A stretch of DNA of 17,911 bases from CAXBYZ01 sp963980215 (GTDB lineage Bacteria; Patescibacteriota; Microgenomatia; UBA1400; CG1-02-47-37). Below, one piece after another: positions 1 through 6,159 of this stretch. Positions within the stretch are counted from its first letter, which is position 1. The number at the start of each line of letters is the position of its first letter. Location: assembly GCA_963980215.1 (NCBI GenBank), contig CAXBYZ010000014.1, positions 1-17,911 on the forward strand, read 5' to 3'. The translations under genes were made by a program, and so were the position numbers. The notes below the pieces were generated by a model, which was not told where the DNA came from, did not search any database, and saw nothing but the letters and a program-made list of their open reading frames with translations.

Positions 1-599
1 CCCTCATTCAAGTACTCTTTCACTGCCACTTTTGCCGAAAACTTCTCATACTTATACAAGCCCTGCAACTTTACCAAAGAGACTTTCTTAATTTTTTTGT
101 CTTTAAATAAGTGGTTTAAAAATATCTCCAAGCCAAAGCGAGTGGCTCGCATTTCTTTTAAATGGGGGAGTAAATCTTTTTTGTAATACACCCGCTCTCC
201 AGTCAAGCGGGCAAATGGTGCCGGCACATACTTACCCTTCCTCAAACAACCCACCACTACTTCCACTCCATTCTTACCCATAGGTTCAAGCAATTTTTTA
301 ATATAATCATCATTAAAATTCACCAAGTCAGCATCGGTTAATAAAATTATTTCTCCAGAAGCCTTTCTCAACCCCTTAGCCACCGCCCAACCCTTCCCTT
401 TATTTTTCTTTATAGAGATTAACTTAATTTTTGTAGCAAATTTTTTAAGAATCGCCAAAGAATCATCGCTTGAGCCATCGTCAATCACCACTACTTCATC
501 AACTTGAGGATTACCAACCAACACCTCAACTACTCGCTTCACTGTTTTTTCTTCGTTAAAAACCGGCATTACCGCCGATACTATACTTCTCTTCCACAT
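1..599 (-). CDS. Family 2 glycosyltransferase, partial (C-terminus beyond window)
   Basis: This is the N-terminal ~199 residues of a GT-A fold glycosyltransferase that would transfer a sugar from a nucleotide- or lipid-linked donor, on the cytoplasmic side. Reading the minus strand from the ATG at 599, the protein opens with a beta strand and the hallmark SAVMPVFNEEKTV (residues 8-20), then VVVIDDGSSDDS (36-47), the nucleotide-binding turn, and LLTDADLV (86-93), the metal-binding DxD-like motif. The frame stays open to the window edge, so the gene is truncated by the window and not broken. No membrane segment is visible in the part seen. It diverges from nadE across a 33-bp gap. The acceptor and donor cannot be read from the sequence. 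Nearby rmlA/B/D genes suggest surface polysaccharide synthesis, but this gene is 10 kb from them. Family assignment is secure; specific function is not. Confidence 0.88.
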   Translation of the reverse strand, partial: MWKRSIVSAVMPVFNEEKTVKRVVEVLVGNPQVDEVVVIDDGSSDDSLAILKKFATKIKLISIKKNKGKGWAVAKGLRKASGEIILLTDADLVNFNDDYIKKLLEPMGKNGVEVVVGCLRKGKYVPAPFARLTGERVYYKKDLLPHLKEMRATRFGLEIFLNHLFKDKKIKKVSLVKLQGLYKYEKFSAKVAVKEYLNE

Positions 600-606
600 T
601 TTTATT

Positions 607-626
607 AGTTTATCATACGGTATAAT
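607..626. promoter_or_regulatory. Divergent promoters for glycosyltransferase and nadE
   Basis: The 33-bp gap between two divergent start codons holds a -10 box for each side. On the plus strand TATAAT lies at 621-626, six bases before the nadE ATG. On the minus strand TGATAAACT (an extended -10 form) covers 607-615, with seven bases between TAAACT and the ATG at 599. No Shine-Dalgarno sequence fits in either leader, so both mRNAs are probably leaderless. No convincing -35 was found. This is pattern-based inference. Confidence 0.5.
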
Positions 627-632
627 CAATTT

Positions 633-1391
633 ATGCAAATTGATCCAATCAAGCAATCAAAAAAAATCACCGACTTTATCAAAATCACTTTCACCTCTCA
701 AGGGATAAATAAAGCAGTTATAGCTGTTTCTGGTGGTATTGACTCAGCCCTATCTTTAGCTTTAGCCACCAAAGCTTTGGGTAAAGAAAATATCTACACT
801 TTAGAGCTACCCTACAAACGTCAATCTACGGAATTATCTAGCTTAATTATTACTCACTTAGATATCCCCCCAAACCAAAGGAAAATAATCAAACTCTCTA
901 GAGCTGTAGACAAACTAGCCATCCAGCTTAACGCCAAGAAAAATCCACTTCGTTTTGGCAACATTCTGGCCCGAACTCGAATGATCTGCTTATTTGACCA
1001 AGCTAAGACAAATAAAGCCATGGTCATCGGCACCGAAAATAAGTCAGAAAAACTTTTAGGTTACTACACTAGGTTTGGTGATCAAGCCTCAGACCTTGAC
1101 CCCATCAGCCACTTGTATAAAACTCAAGTTATTAAGCTAGCACAACACTTCAAGCTACCGCCAGCCATTCTTAAAGCTTTACCTTCTGCCGGTCTCTGGA
1201 AAGACCAAACCGACGAATCAGAGCTTGGTTTTTCTTACCAACAAGCTGATCCAATCTTAAATTTATTAGTCGATCAAAAATTTACTCCAAGCCAAGTAAT
1301 TAGCCAAGGTCACGATAAATTATTAGTTGCCAAAATTTCAAAACGCCTAATCGCAATCGACTTTAAATCAAAAGTTCCTTATCATCTATAG
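633..1391 (+). CDS. nadE: NAD(+) synthetase, ammonia-type short form
   Basis: This enzyme adenylates nicotinic acid adenine dinucleotide with ATP and amidates it to NAD+, the last step of NAD synthesis, in the cytosol. At 252 residues it matches the ammonia-dependent single-domain form; there is no N-terminal glutaminase (CN-hydrolase) domain. Visible motifs are the PP-loop SGGIDS (33-38), GNILARTRM (109-117), GTENKSE (133-139), GYYTRFGD (143-150) and SAGLWKDQTDESELG (185-199), all characteristic of NadE. The ATG at 633 is favoured because TATAAT lies six bases upstream, consistent with a leaderless message, and the N-terminal helix is of normal length. The next gene begins one base after the stop codon, so the two are likely co-transcribed. 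Nothing looks truncated. In glutaminase-less NadE proteins free ammonia is the nitrogen source; that is family knowledge and not seen here. Confidence 0.93.
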   Translation: MQIDPIKQSKKITDFIKITFTSQGINKAVIAVSGGIDSALSLALATKALGKENIYTLELPYKRQSTELSSLIITHLDIPPNQRKIIKLSRAVDKLAIQLNAKKNPLRFGNILARTRMICLFDQAKTNKAMVIGTENKSEKLLGYYTRFGDQASDLDPISHLYKTQVIKLAQHFKLPPAILKALPSAGLWKDQTDESELGFSYQQADPILNLLVDQKFTPSQVISQGHDKLLVAKISKRLIAIDFKSKVPYHL

Positions 1392-1392
1392 T

Positions 1393-2193
1393 ATGCCAAT
1401 ATCCGTCAAAAAAGCCTCAGGCCACTTTGAGCCATTCGATGAATCAAAGGTTAGAATTTCCCTCAAAAGAGCCGGGGCTAAACCAGATGTTATCGACAAA
1501 ATTTTAGTTTCCCTCACCGGCCAACTTCACGATAACATGACCACCAAAGAGATCTACAAATTAGTTTTTGATCTCCTAAATCAGCACCAAACCGGTCAAG
1601 GTTATCGCTACTCGTTAAAAAACTCTCTTCTAAATCTCGGACCTTCAGGCTATCCTTTCGAGAACTTTATCGCTAGACTCTTAGACAAGCTTGGTTATCA
1701 AACCAAAACTCAAACTGTTATCCAAGGCCAATGTGTCTCTCACGAGATAGATATTATTGCCACAAAAGATGGCAAAAGTCACTTAATTGAGTGCAAATTC
1801 CACAACCACCAAGGTATAAAAACTAGAGTCAAAGAGGCTCTTTACACTCAAAGCCGATTCGAAGACCTAAAAAGTTTTGACTCAGTTTGGTTGGTTACCA
1901 ATACTAGACTTACCGTCGATGCCATCAAGTACGGTACCTGCAAGGGTATGAACCTGCTTGCTTGGAACTACCCCAAAAAGGGGAGCCTAGAACAACTAAT
2001 TGAACAAAATAATCTTCATCCACTAACTTGCCTCAACTTCCTCAACTCTCACGAGCTTCGCTTACTCTTTCAAAACGACCTAGTTCTATGCCAAGACTTG
2101 AAAAAATTAAAAGAAAAAGATCTTCAAGGTTTAGGTATAAACTCCAGTAAAGCCAAACAAATCAAAAACACCATCTCTCAACTTTATTTATAA
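1393..2193 (+). CDS. ATP-cone domain / Mrr-like PD-(D/E)XK nuclease protein
   Basis: This 266-residue protein fuses a regulatory nucleotide-binding domain to a nuclease-like core. Residues 1 to ~65 (VKKASGHFEPFDESKVRISL and the helices after it) have the pattern of an ATP-cone, the (d)ATP-sensing domain of NrdR and class I and III ribonucleotide reductases. Residues ~85-200 look like an Mrr/endonuclease fold: a helix with E90, GYQTKT (101-106), then D120 in HEIDIIA and E133-x-K135 in IECKFH, giving the D...ExK active-site signature. The C-terminus (~230-266, ending in LQGLGINSSKAKQI and a helix) resembles a small helix-hairpin motif. It starts one base after nadE and has no separate promoter or RBS, so translation may depend on the upstream gene. 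Known families combine these domains, but their role is not established. A restriction or DNA-processing role controlled by nucleotide level is inference. Confidence 0.75.
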   Translation: MPISVKKASGHFEPFDESKVRISLKRAGAKPDVIDKILVSLTGQLHDNMTTKEIYKLVFDLLNQHQTGQGYRYSLKNSLLNLGPSGYPFENFIARLLDKLGYQTKTQTVIQGQCVSHEIDIIATKDGKSHLIECKFHNHQGIKTRVKEALYTQSRFEDLKSFDSVWLVTNTRLTVDAIKYGTCKGMNLLAWNYPKKGSLEQLIEQNNLHPLTCLNFLNSHELRLLFQNDLVLCQDLKKLKEKDLQGLGINSSKAKQIKNTISQLYL

Positions 2194-2229
2194 TTGTTAT
2201 ACCAAAACTACTCAAAAAAGATTTTAAAC

Positions 2230-2280
2230 TTGCAACCTAATAACTTTTCACAGTATAGTTATTTATATAGTTAGGAGGTG
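2230..2280 (+). promoter_or_regulatory. Promoter and strong RBS of the Pro/Thr/Val repeat protein
   Basis: TTGCAA (2230-2235), an 18-bp spacer and TATAGT (2254-2259) form a sigma70-like promoter. A canonical Shine-Dalgarno AGGAGGTG lies at 2273-2280, nine bases before the ATG at 2290. Most genes in this window lack such a site, so this leader points to high expression. Confidence 0.6.
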
Positions 2281-2289
2281 AATTAATTC

Positions 2290-2526
2290 ATGGATGACCA
2301 ACAACAACCAGTAACTCCAGTTACTGATACTCCTGTAACTCCTCCAACTGATACTCCAATGACTCCTCCAGTTACACCAGTAACTGAAACACCAGTCGAC
2401 GAGCCAGTCTTACCAGGAGACGCTCCAGTAGAACCAGTTGATGCTCCAGTTACACCAGTAACTGAAACACCAGCTCCAGAAGCTCCAGTAGTAACTCCTC
2501 CCACCGAGGAAGCTCCTGCAGTTTAA
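2290..2526 (+). CDS. Low-complexity Pro/Thr/Val-rich repeat protein, unknown function
   Basis: This encodes a 78-residue protein made almost wholly of P, V, T, E, D and A. It repeats units such as TPVTPPTDTP and PVTPVTETP, and two stretches of nine to ten residues are exact duplicates. There are no charged basic residues, no cysteine, no signal peptide and no membrane segment, so it should be acidic, extended and intrinsically disordered. The start is secure: AGGAGGTG sits nine bases upstream and a promoter precedes it, with a strong terminator 22 bp after the stop. It is therefore probably a single-gene transcript, translated at a high level. The repeats resemble spacer or stalk regions of surface proteins, yet nothing here would export it. 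The antisense frame is also open across the repeat, but that is a by-product of the low complexity. I do not recognise a family. The gene call rests on the RBS, promoter and terminator more than on homology. Confidence 0.7.
   Translation: MDDQQQPVTPVTDTPVTPPTDTPMTPPVTPVTETPVDEPVLPGDAPVEPVDAPVTPVTETPAPEAPVVTPPTEEAPAV
2366..2473 (+). repeat. 30-bp direct repeat and recurring hairpin motifs inside the repeat gene
   Basis: An exact 30-bp direct repeat occurs at 2366-2395 and 2444-2473 (starts CTCCAGTTACACC, ends GAAACACCAG). Each copy contains an inverted repeat, CAGTTAC-ACCA-GTAACTG (2369-2386 and 2447-2464). A related hairpin, CAGTAAC-TCCA-GTTACTG, lies at 2309-2326. They arise from alternating Val and Thr codons and may have grown by slippage or unequal recombination. 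Confidence 0.85.
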
Positions 2527-2547
2527 CTCAATTTTTTGAAAAAACTT

Positions 2548-2583
2548 AACATTTTGGCAATTAATCCTGCCAAAATGTTTTGC
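2548..2583 (+). terminator. Rho-independent terminator after the repeat-protein gene
   Basis: A perfect 12-bp stem, AACATTTTGGCA (2548-2559) with TGCCAAAATGTT (2568-2579), and an 8-nt loop are followed by a short T run. It ends the transcript of the Pro/Thr/Val-rich protein and isolates it from the leader ORF downstream. The stem is symmetric, but on the other strand no gene needs a terminator here. Confidence 0.8.
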
Positions 2584-2585
2584 TG

Positions 2586-2594
2586 TGCTATAAT
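2586..2594 (+). promoter_or_regulatory. Extended -10 promoter of the leader ORF
   Basis: TGC followed by TATAAT (2586-2594) is a perfect extended -10 element. The next ATG (2604) begins nine bases after it, at about the expected transcription start. No clear -35 is present, which is typical of extended -10 promoters. Confidence 0.55.
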
Positions 2595-2603
2595 CACCTC
2601 TAT

Positions 2604-2675
2604 ATGATTAACCAATCAATTCTTGCCAAAGTTTGCAATACCGGTTCTGATACCGGCGGAGGGAGCGTGGATTAA
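2604..2675 (+). CDS. Putative 23-codon leader peptide upstream of the MFS transporter
   Basis: A short frame of 23 codons starts with MINQSILAKVC and ends with GGGSVD before a TAA. Its ATG lies nine bases after a perfect extended -10 box, so it would be read from a leaderless RNA. About 30 bp after its stop there is a strong terminator (2705-2729), and the transporter gene starts just beyond. The coding sequence contains a potential hairpin, CCGGT-TCTGAT-ACCGG (2641-2656), and an 8-bp AT-rich inverted repeat overlaps the stop (2672-2679 with 2689-2696). The arrangement of promoter, tiny ORF, hairpins, terminator and efflux-type gene resembles an attenuation leader, but the region could equally be a small RNA or a free-standing peptide gene. 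I do not recognise the peptide. It is too short for statistics to support the coding call. Confidence 0.35.
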   Translation: MINQSILAKVCNTGSDTGGGSVD

Positions 2676-2704
2676 ATATATTTTTTAAATATTTAAAAAC
2701 TCAC

Positions 2705-2729
2705 AATCCCGATTCAATCGGGATTTTTT
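2705..2729 (+). terminator. Rho-independent terminator between leader ORF and MFS gene
   Basis: A 9-bp stem, AATCCCGAT (2705-2713) with ATCGGGATT (2717-2725), closes on a TCA triloop and runs into six T residues. It is the strongest terminator in the window. It ends the short leader transcript, or acts as an attenuator if the transporter is reached by read-through. Confidence 0.85.
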
Positions 2730-2731
2730 AA

Positions 2732-2740
2732 TGCTAATAT
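2732..2740 (+). promoter_or_regulatory. Extended -10 promoter of the MFS gene
   Basis: TGC plus TAATAT (2732-2740) directly follows the terminator's T run and has the same TGC-box form as the promoter at 2586. It lies nine bases before the ATG at 2750, which supports that start over the in-frame ATG at 2741. Confidence 0.45.
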
Positions 2741-2749
2741 ATGATAAAT

Positions 2750-3976
2750 ATGACTCGAGTCAACCAGATAAAAGAGAACATCAAGCACCGTGATCCCAAA
2801 ACGGTTTACTATCTAGTGGTATTTTTACAAAGCCTAGTTATGTCTATGATGGCCACTAGCTATGTTTTGTTTCTTTACTCAAAGGGCTTAGATACTCTAG
2901 AAGCTAACTTAATTAACACTGTTTTCATGGTCGGAAACTTCATTTTCGAAGTTCCAACCGGAGTTTATGCCGACTACTTTGGTCGAAAAAAATCTATCAT
3001 GCTTTTTTTCTTAGTTTGGGCCATCGGACACTTCATTTATTTCTACTCAAATTCTTTTTCAGGCTTTATCTTAGCTGAACTCATCGCCGCTCTTGGACTC
3101 ACTTTCATTACCGGAGCCTTAGATGCTTGGGTTGTTGACGCCATTGGAGAAGGTGAGTATGTCGGTAAAATAGACTATGTTCTGTCTCAAGCTCAAGTTT
3201 ATGGCAAAGTCGCCTATGTCATTGGTGGTTTACTTGGTGGTTATCTAGCTACCATAGATCTATCTATTCCATTCTTAGCTGAAGGCTTTATCTCACTTCT
3301 AGGCTTTATCTTTACCTGGGCTTATGTTCAAGAAGACTTCTCCAAACCAAAAACAATTAGTCTAAAAAGTGGTTTAAATGATACCAAGACTATAGTTAAA
3401 GACAGTCTTAGCTTTATCAAGCAACAACCAATCATCAAGTGGTTAATTGTTATCACCATGATTTCTTGGTTTGCTTTCCAACCATTAAATATGTTCTGGT
3501 CTCCAAGATTTACCAAACTGGGCAGCGTTGACACTGCTTCAATGGGTTGGGCCTGGGTAGTTATCTCCACAAGTATGATGTTTGGTAGTTACCTTATTAA
3601 ACGCATGACTCAGTCAAAAAAGAGTTATCAAAAAATAGCTTACATAACTTTTTCACTTCTAGGCTTATCTATCATCGCTTCTGGGTGGTTAAATTTATTT
3701 TTCCCAGCCATCAGTTTCTTTGTCTTGCACGAGTTTGGTCGAGGTATGGAGAAACCATTTAAGTCAGCTTACTTAAATCGCTACATTCCTTCAGATAAAA
3801 GAGCTACCATACTCTCATTCAACGGCATGTTGGGTCGTCTTGCTGCCGCCCTTGGTTTAATTATCTTTGGCTTTTTAGCCAAATACATCAGCTTTAGTTC
3901 AACTTGGATCATTAGCGGTGTTCTTATTTTGTCTGTTATTCCAATATTCTATCGTTTAGGTAAGTATAAAAGTTAA
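2750..3976 (+). CDS. Major facilitator superfamily (MFS) transporter
   Basis: This is a 12-helix secondary transporter of the inner membrane, ~408-411 residues long. Hydrophobic segments recur from about residue 20 to the C-terminus. The MFS loop 2-3 signature (motif A) is visible as GVYADYFGRKKS (74-85, numbering from the ATG at 2741), preceded by FEVPTG, which is common in drug-efflux and sugar-efflux MFS members. A cytoplasmic central loop (~200-228) separates the two six-helix halves. Two ATGs are possible, at 2741 and 2750. The latter lies nine bases after an extended -10 box and is preferred for a leaderless mRNA; using 2741 would add only three residues. The gene sits behind a leader ORF and terminator, so it might be inducible. 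The substrate cannot be told from sequence; multidrug export is a guess from the family. Confidence 0.85.
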   Translation: MTRVNQIKENIKHRDPKTVYYLVVFLQSLVMSMMATSYVLFLYSKGLDTLEANLINTVFMVGNFIFEVPTGVYADYFGRKKSIMLFFLVWAIGHFIYFYSNSFSGFILAELIAALGLTFITGALDAWVVDAIGEGEYVGKIDYVLSQAQVYGKVAYVIGGLLGGYLATIDLSIPFLAEGFISLLGFIFTWAYVQEDFSKPKTISLKSGLNDTKTIVKDSLSFIKQQPIIKWLIVITMISWFAFQPLNMFWSPRFTKLGSVDTASMGWAWVVISTSMMFGSYLIKRMTQSKKSYQKIAYITFSLLGLSIIASGWLNLFFPAISFFVLHEFGRGMEKPFKSAYLNRYIPSDKRATILSFNGMLGRLAAALGLIIFGFLAKYISFSSTWIISGVLILSVIPIFYRLGKYKS

Positions 3977-3986
3977 TTTTGGATCC

Positions 3987-4015
3987 TTGACATTCGGGTT
4001 TAATTAGTGATTAAT
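3987..4015 (+). promoter_or_regulatory. Sigma70-like promoter of the small-protein/dinB operon
   Basis: TTGACA (3987-3992) and ATTAAT (4010-4015) are separated by 17 bp. Only seven bases lie between the -10 and the ATG at 4023, so the mRNA is probably leaderless. No LexA-like operator was recognised here. Confidence 0.55.
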
Positions 4016-4022
4016 TAGATTA

Positions 4023-4283
4023 ATGTTTAGAGAAGTTAATCAATCCATCAAAGTCCAAGCTCAGTTTCAGTCAGGTCAGGTTAAACCCATTAACTTCACT
4101 TGGAATAACTCCACATTTTTAGTCAATAAAATTGTTTTTCAGCACACCCATCGACTCGGTCGTGCCACCCTATACTCTTTCTCAGTTTTCTCAAATCAAG
4201 TCACTTACGAGCTCCAATTTAACAATCAAACTTTAGTTTGGAAACTACTCAAACTCTATGAATCGCCAGATCCTTCATGTTGA
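4023..4283 (+). CDS. Small beta-rich protein resembling DUF6504, coupled to dinB
   Basis: This 86-residue protein has alternating hydrophobic strands: VKPINFTWNNSTFLVNKIVF (20-39), TLYSFSVFSNQVTYELQF (49-66) and LVWKLLKLYE (71-80). The order of features (P-x-x-F-x-W, a strand with a central V, then Y-x-L-x-F and a closing W-x-L-x-x-x-Y) resembles the DUF6504 family, found beside the imuA/imuB translesion genes in actinobacteria. That resemblance is from memory and is inference. Its last 26 bases overlap the start of the Y-family polymerase gene in another frame, so the two are co-transcribed and probably translationally coupled. There is no signal peptide or membrane helix. A role as an accessory or regulator of the polymerase is suggested by position only. 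Confidence 0.6.
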   Translation: MFREVNQSIKVQAQFQSGQVKPINFTWNNSTFLVNKIVFQHTHRLGRATLYSFSVFSNQVTYELQFNNQTLVWKLLKLYESPDPSC

Positions 4284-5496
4284 CCTAAATAGCTTCTTTG
4301 CTTCCGTTGAGCAGCAATCTTATCCCCACTTAAGAGGTAAGCCAGTCGGTATCTTAAAAGGAGTTGGTCGTAGTTGTGTTATTGCCTGTAGCAACGAAGC
4401 TAAAAAATACGGTCTAAAGGTAGGCATGAGTTTATCTCAGGTAAAATCTCTTTGCCCCAGTATAGTCTTGCTCCCTGCAGATTTTCCCAAGTACTCAAGC
4501 GTCACTCGTCGTTTTATTAATCTTTGTTCAAAGTACACAGATATCATGGAAGTTTTCTCTCTAGACGAAGTTTTTCTAGACGTCACTGCTACTTCCCATC
4601 TTTTTGGTAGCTCTTTACTTCTTTCTTACGATATCCAACAAAGACTTAAAGCAGAAATTGGTGATTGGATAGGTTGCTCTATCGGTATTGCCAAAAATAA
4701 ATTACTAGCCAAAATTGCCTCTGGCATGGCCCCCAAGCGAAGTGTTTTTGTGGTCACTAAAGACAATCAAACCAATCTCTTGGCCACCGCCCCTTTTGAC
4801 GAAGTTTGCGGTATTGGTTTTAGGCTCACCAAAAGATTAAAAAAACTAGGTATCACTTCCTTACCTCAAATCCTTTCTATTTCCAATCTTACTCTTAAAG
4901 CCGAGTTTGGACCTTTTTGGAGTAAGGAGTTAAAGAGAATTGCCAGCGGAGAAGACAACTCAGAGTTAATCACCGTCAAAGAATTACCAGATGCCAAATC
5001 CGTTTCTCGCACCTATACTCTCCACCAAAACACTTCTTCCTTAAGAGAAGTAAAAGTTTTAGTTAGAAACTTAGTCGAAGAAGCTTGCCTTAAATTAAGA
5101 AAGATGGGCCTAGTTGGTCGCCAATTTGGCTTAAGTCTTCGTGGTAATCACTTATCAAGTAGTGGCTACCTAACTACCAAGACTTTCACAGACGATAGTT
5201 ATCATGTTTTCAATCAAATTAATAAAATACTTACTTCATTTAATCTCAATCACCCAGTTCGTTTTGCTGGTATCTGGATCTCCCTTTTAACTAGAAAAAA
5301 CTATCTTCCCTTACCACTACTCCAAGAAGATATCACAAGAGATAGTCTCACCAAAGCTCTAGATAAAATCAATCATCTTTACGGCCCCCACACCGTTCAT
5401 CCTGCTTCCATGATGTCATCAAAAATAATCAAACCAGAAGTCAATGGCTACTTAGGAGACAAACAATTCTATTTAAGGTTCCGAACCTTAAATTAA
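4258..5496 (+). CDS. dinB: Y-family translesion DNA polymerase (Pol IV / DinB type)
   Basis: This error-prone polymerase copies past damaged template bases. The 412-residue protein has HVDLNSFFASVE at the N-terminus, with metal ligand D9 and F14 at the steric-gate position, then SLDEVFLDVT (101-110) carrying D103 and E104. CSIGIAKNKLLAKIAS marks the end of the palm, and GIGFRLTKRLKKLGI a thumb helix-hairpin-helix. The little-finger domain follows from about residue 245 (SVSRTYTL onward). The start overlaps the upstream small gene by 26 bp; it is favoured because the first active-site strand begins four residues later. The final eight residues (405-412) are encoded by a copy of the GGTTCCGAACC palindrome, so the original C-terminus may have been replaced. 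No clear beta-clamp peptide is visible at that end. It could also be named a generic UmuC/ImuB-like protein; DinB fits best. Confidence 0.9.
   Translation: MNRQILHVDLNSFFASVEQQSYPHLRGKPVGILKGVGRSCVIACSNEAKKYGLKVGMSLSQVKSLCPSIVLLPADFPKYSSVTRRFINLCSKYTDIMEVFSLDEVFLDVTATSHLFGSSLLLSYDIQQRLKAEIGDWIGCSIGIAKNKLLAKIASGMAPKRSVFVVTKDNQTNLLATAPFDEVCGIGFRLTKRLKKLGITSLPQILSISNLTLKAEFGPFWSKELKRIASGEDNSELITVKELPDAKSVSRTYTLHQNTSSLREVKVLVRNLVEEACLKLRKMGLVGRQFGLSLRGNHLSSSGYLTTKTFTDDSYHVFNQINKILTSFNLNHPVRFAGIWISLLTRKNYLPLPLLQEDITRDSLTKALDKINHLYGPHTVHPASMMSSKIIKPEVNGYLGDKQFYLRFRTLN
5471..5493. repeat. RAYT-associated palindrome, copy 1 (end of dinB)
   Basis: A perfect 23-bp palindrome with 11-bp arms around a central C; its core is AAGGTTCCGAACCTT and its outer part is AT-rich (ATTT/AAAT). 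It ends at the last sense codon of dinB and encodes LRFRTLN in that frame. It lies 21 bp before the RAYT start codon. Confidence 0.95.
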
Positions 5497-5499
5497 ACA

Positions 5500-5508
5500 T
5501 GATATATT
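5500..5508 (+). promoter_or_regulatory. Extended -10 promoter of the RAYT gene
   Basis: TGA followed by TATATT (5500-5508) lies six bases before the ATG at 5515, just downstream of palindrome copy 1. This implies a leaderless transposase mRNA with its own promoter. A protein bound to the palindrome at 5471-5493 would occupy the -35 region, so self-repression is possible. Confidence 0.45.
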
Positions 5509-5514
5509 AATAGT

Positions 5515-6159
5515 ATGCCAAGCAAATATTACCATCGAAATTTCAAACCTCAACACAGTTACCATATCTATAATCGCGGTGCCTACAAAAACAGTATTTT
5601 CCTCGAGAAGTCAGACTATTTGATCTTTCTAGACATTCTTTCTTATTACCTTAAATTTCCAGAAGCCAGACACTACAACTATCAAAACATTGTTGATGAA
5701 TTTAAGGTTCCGAACCTTAAATCTACAGTACATTTAGTTGCTTATTGTTTAATGCCAAATCACTTTCACTTAATCTTAAAACAACTTCCAATTGCCACCC
5801 CAAAAACTAACATATCAAATTTTATGAGACGTTTATCCATTACTTATGCTATGTATTTTCAGTCCAAATACAAACACACAGGGGCTCTCTTTGAAAGTAA
5901 ATTTAAGAATGTTACTGTCGATTCAAAAGAACAACTACTCTATCTCTCTAAATATATTCATCTAAACCCCAAAAAATTAAGCAAAAAACTTTCTGCTTAC
6001 ATTTTTTCCTCCTACCCTGCTTATATTAATCAGGTTAAGCTACCAGAATGGCTTCATCCGGAATATGTATTACAGCTCCAGCAAAATTATAAAATATTTG
6101 TAGAGACTCAAATTAAAGTTGAAGAAGAAGCATCAATTTCAAAATTACTTCTAGATTAA
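5515..6159 (+). CDS. REP-associated tyrosine transposase (RAYT), Y1/HUH family
   Basis: This is a 214-residue single-strand DNA transposase of the IS200/Y1 superfamily. Hallmarks are HIYNRGAYKNSIFL (17-30), the HUH motif in CLMPNHFHLIL (78-88; H83 and H85 bind the metal), GALFESKFKNVTV (123-135) and KYIHLNPKKL (146-155), with Y147 the probable nucleophile. Family members nick at hairpin-forming palindromes and join DNA through a phosphotyrosine. Three copies of one palindrome lie at, in and after this gene. The internal copy encodes about FKVPNLK (63-69) in a loop just before the strand leading to the HUH motif, and the frame remains intact. The catalytic residues are all present, so the enzyme may be active. 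A -10 box six bases upstream suggests a leaderless message. Family assignment is firm; activity is inferred. Confidence 0.9.
   Translation: MPSKYYHRNFKPQHSYHIYNRGAYKNSIFLEKSDYLIFLDILSYYLKFPEARHYNYQNIVDEFKVPNLKSTVHLVAYCLMPNHFHLILKQLPIATPKTNISNFMRRLSITYAMYFQSKYKHTGALFESKFKNVTVDSKEQLLYLSKYIHLNPKKLSKKLSAYIFSSYPAYINQVKLPEWLHPEYVLQLQQNYKIFVETQIKVEEEASISKLLLD
5700..5722. repeat. RAYT-associated palindrome, copy 2 (inside the RAYT gene)
   Basis: The same 23-bp perfect palindrome (11-bp arms around a central C, core AAGGTTCCGAACCTT) as copy 1. Here it is read in a different frame, giving FKVPNLK, and causes no stop or frameshift in the transposase. Confidence 0.95.

Noticed and set aside
2283..2504. 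Open frame on the minus strand opposite the Pro/Thr/Val repeat gene, giving a Gly/Val/Ser-rich peptide
   Set aside because: It is a by-product of the low-complexity repeat. The plus strand has the promoter, RBS and terminator; the minus strand has none.
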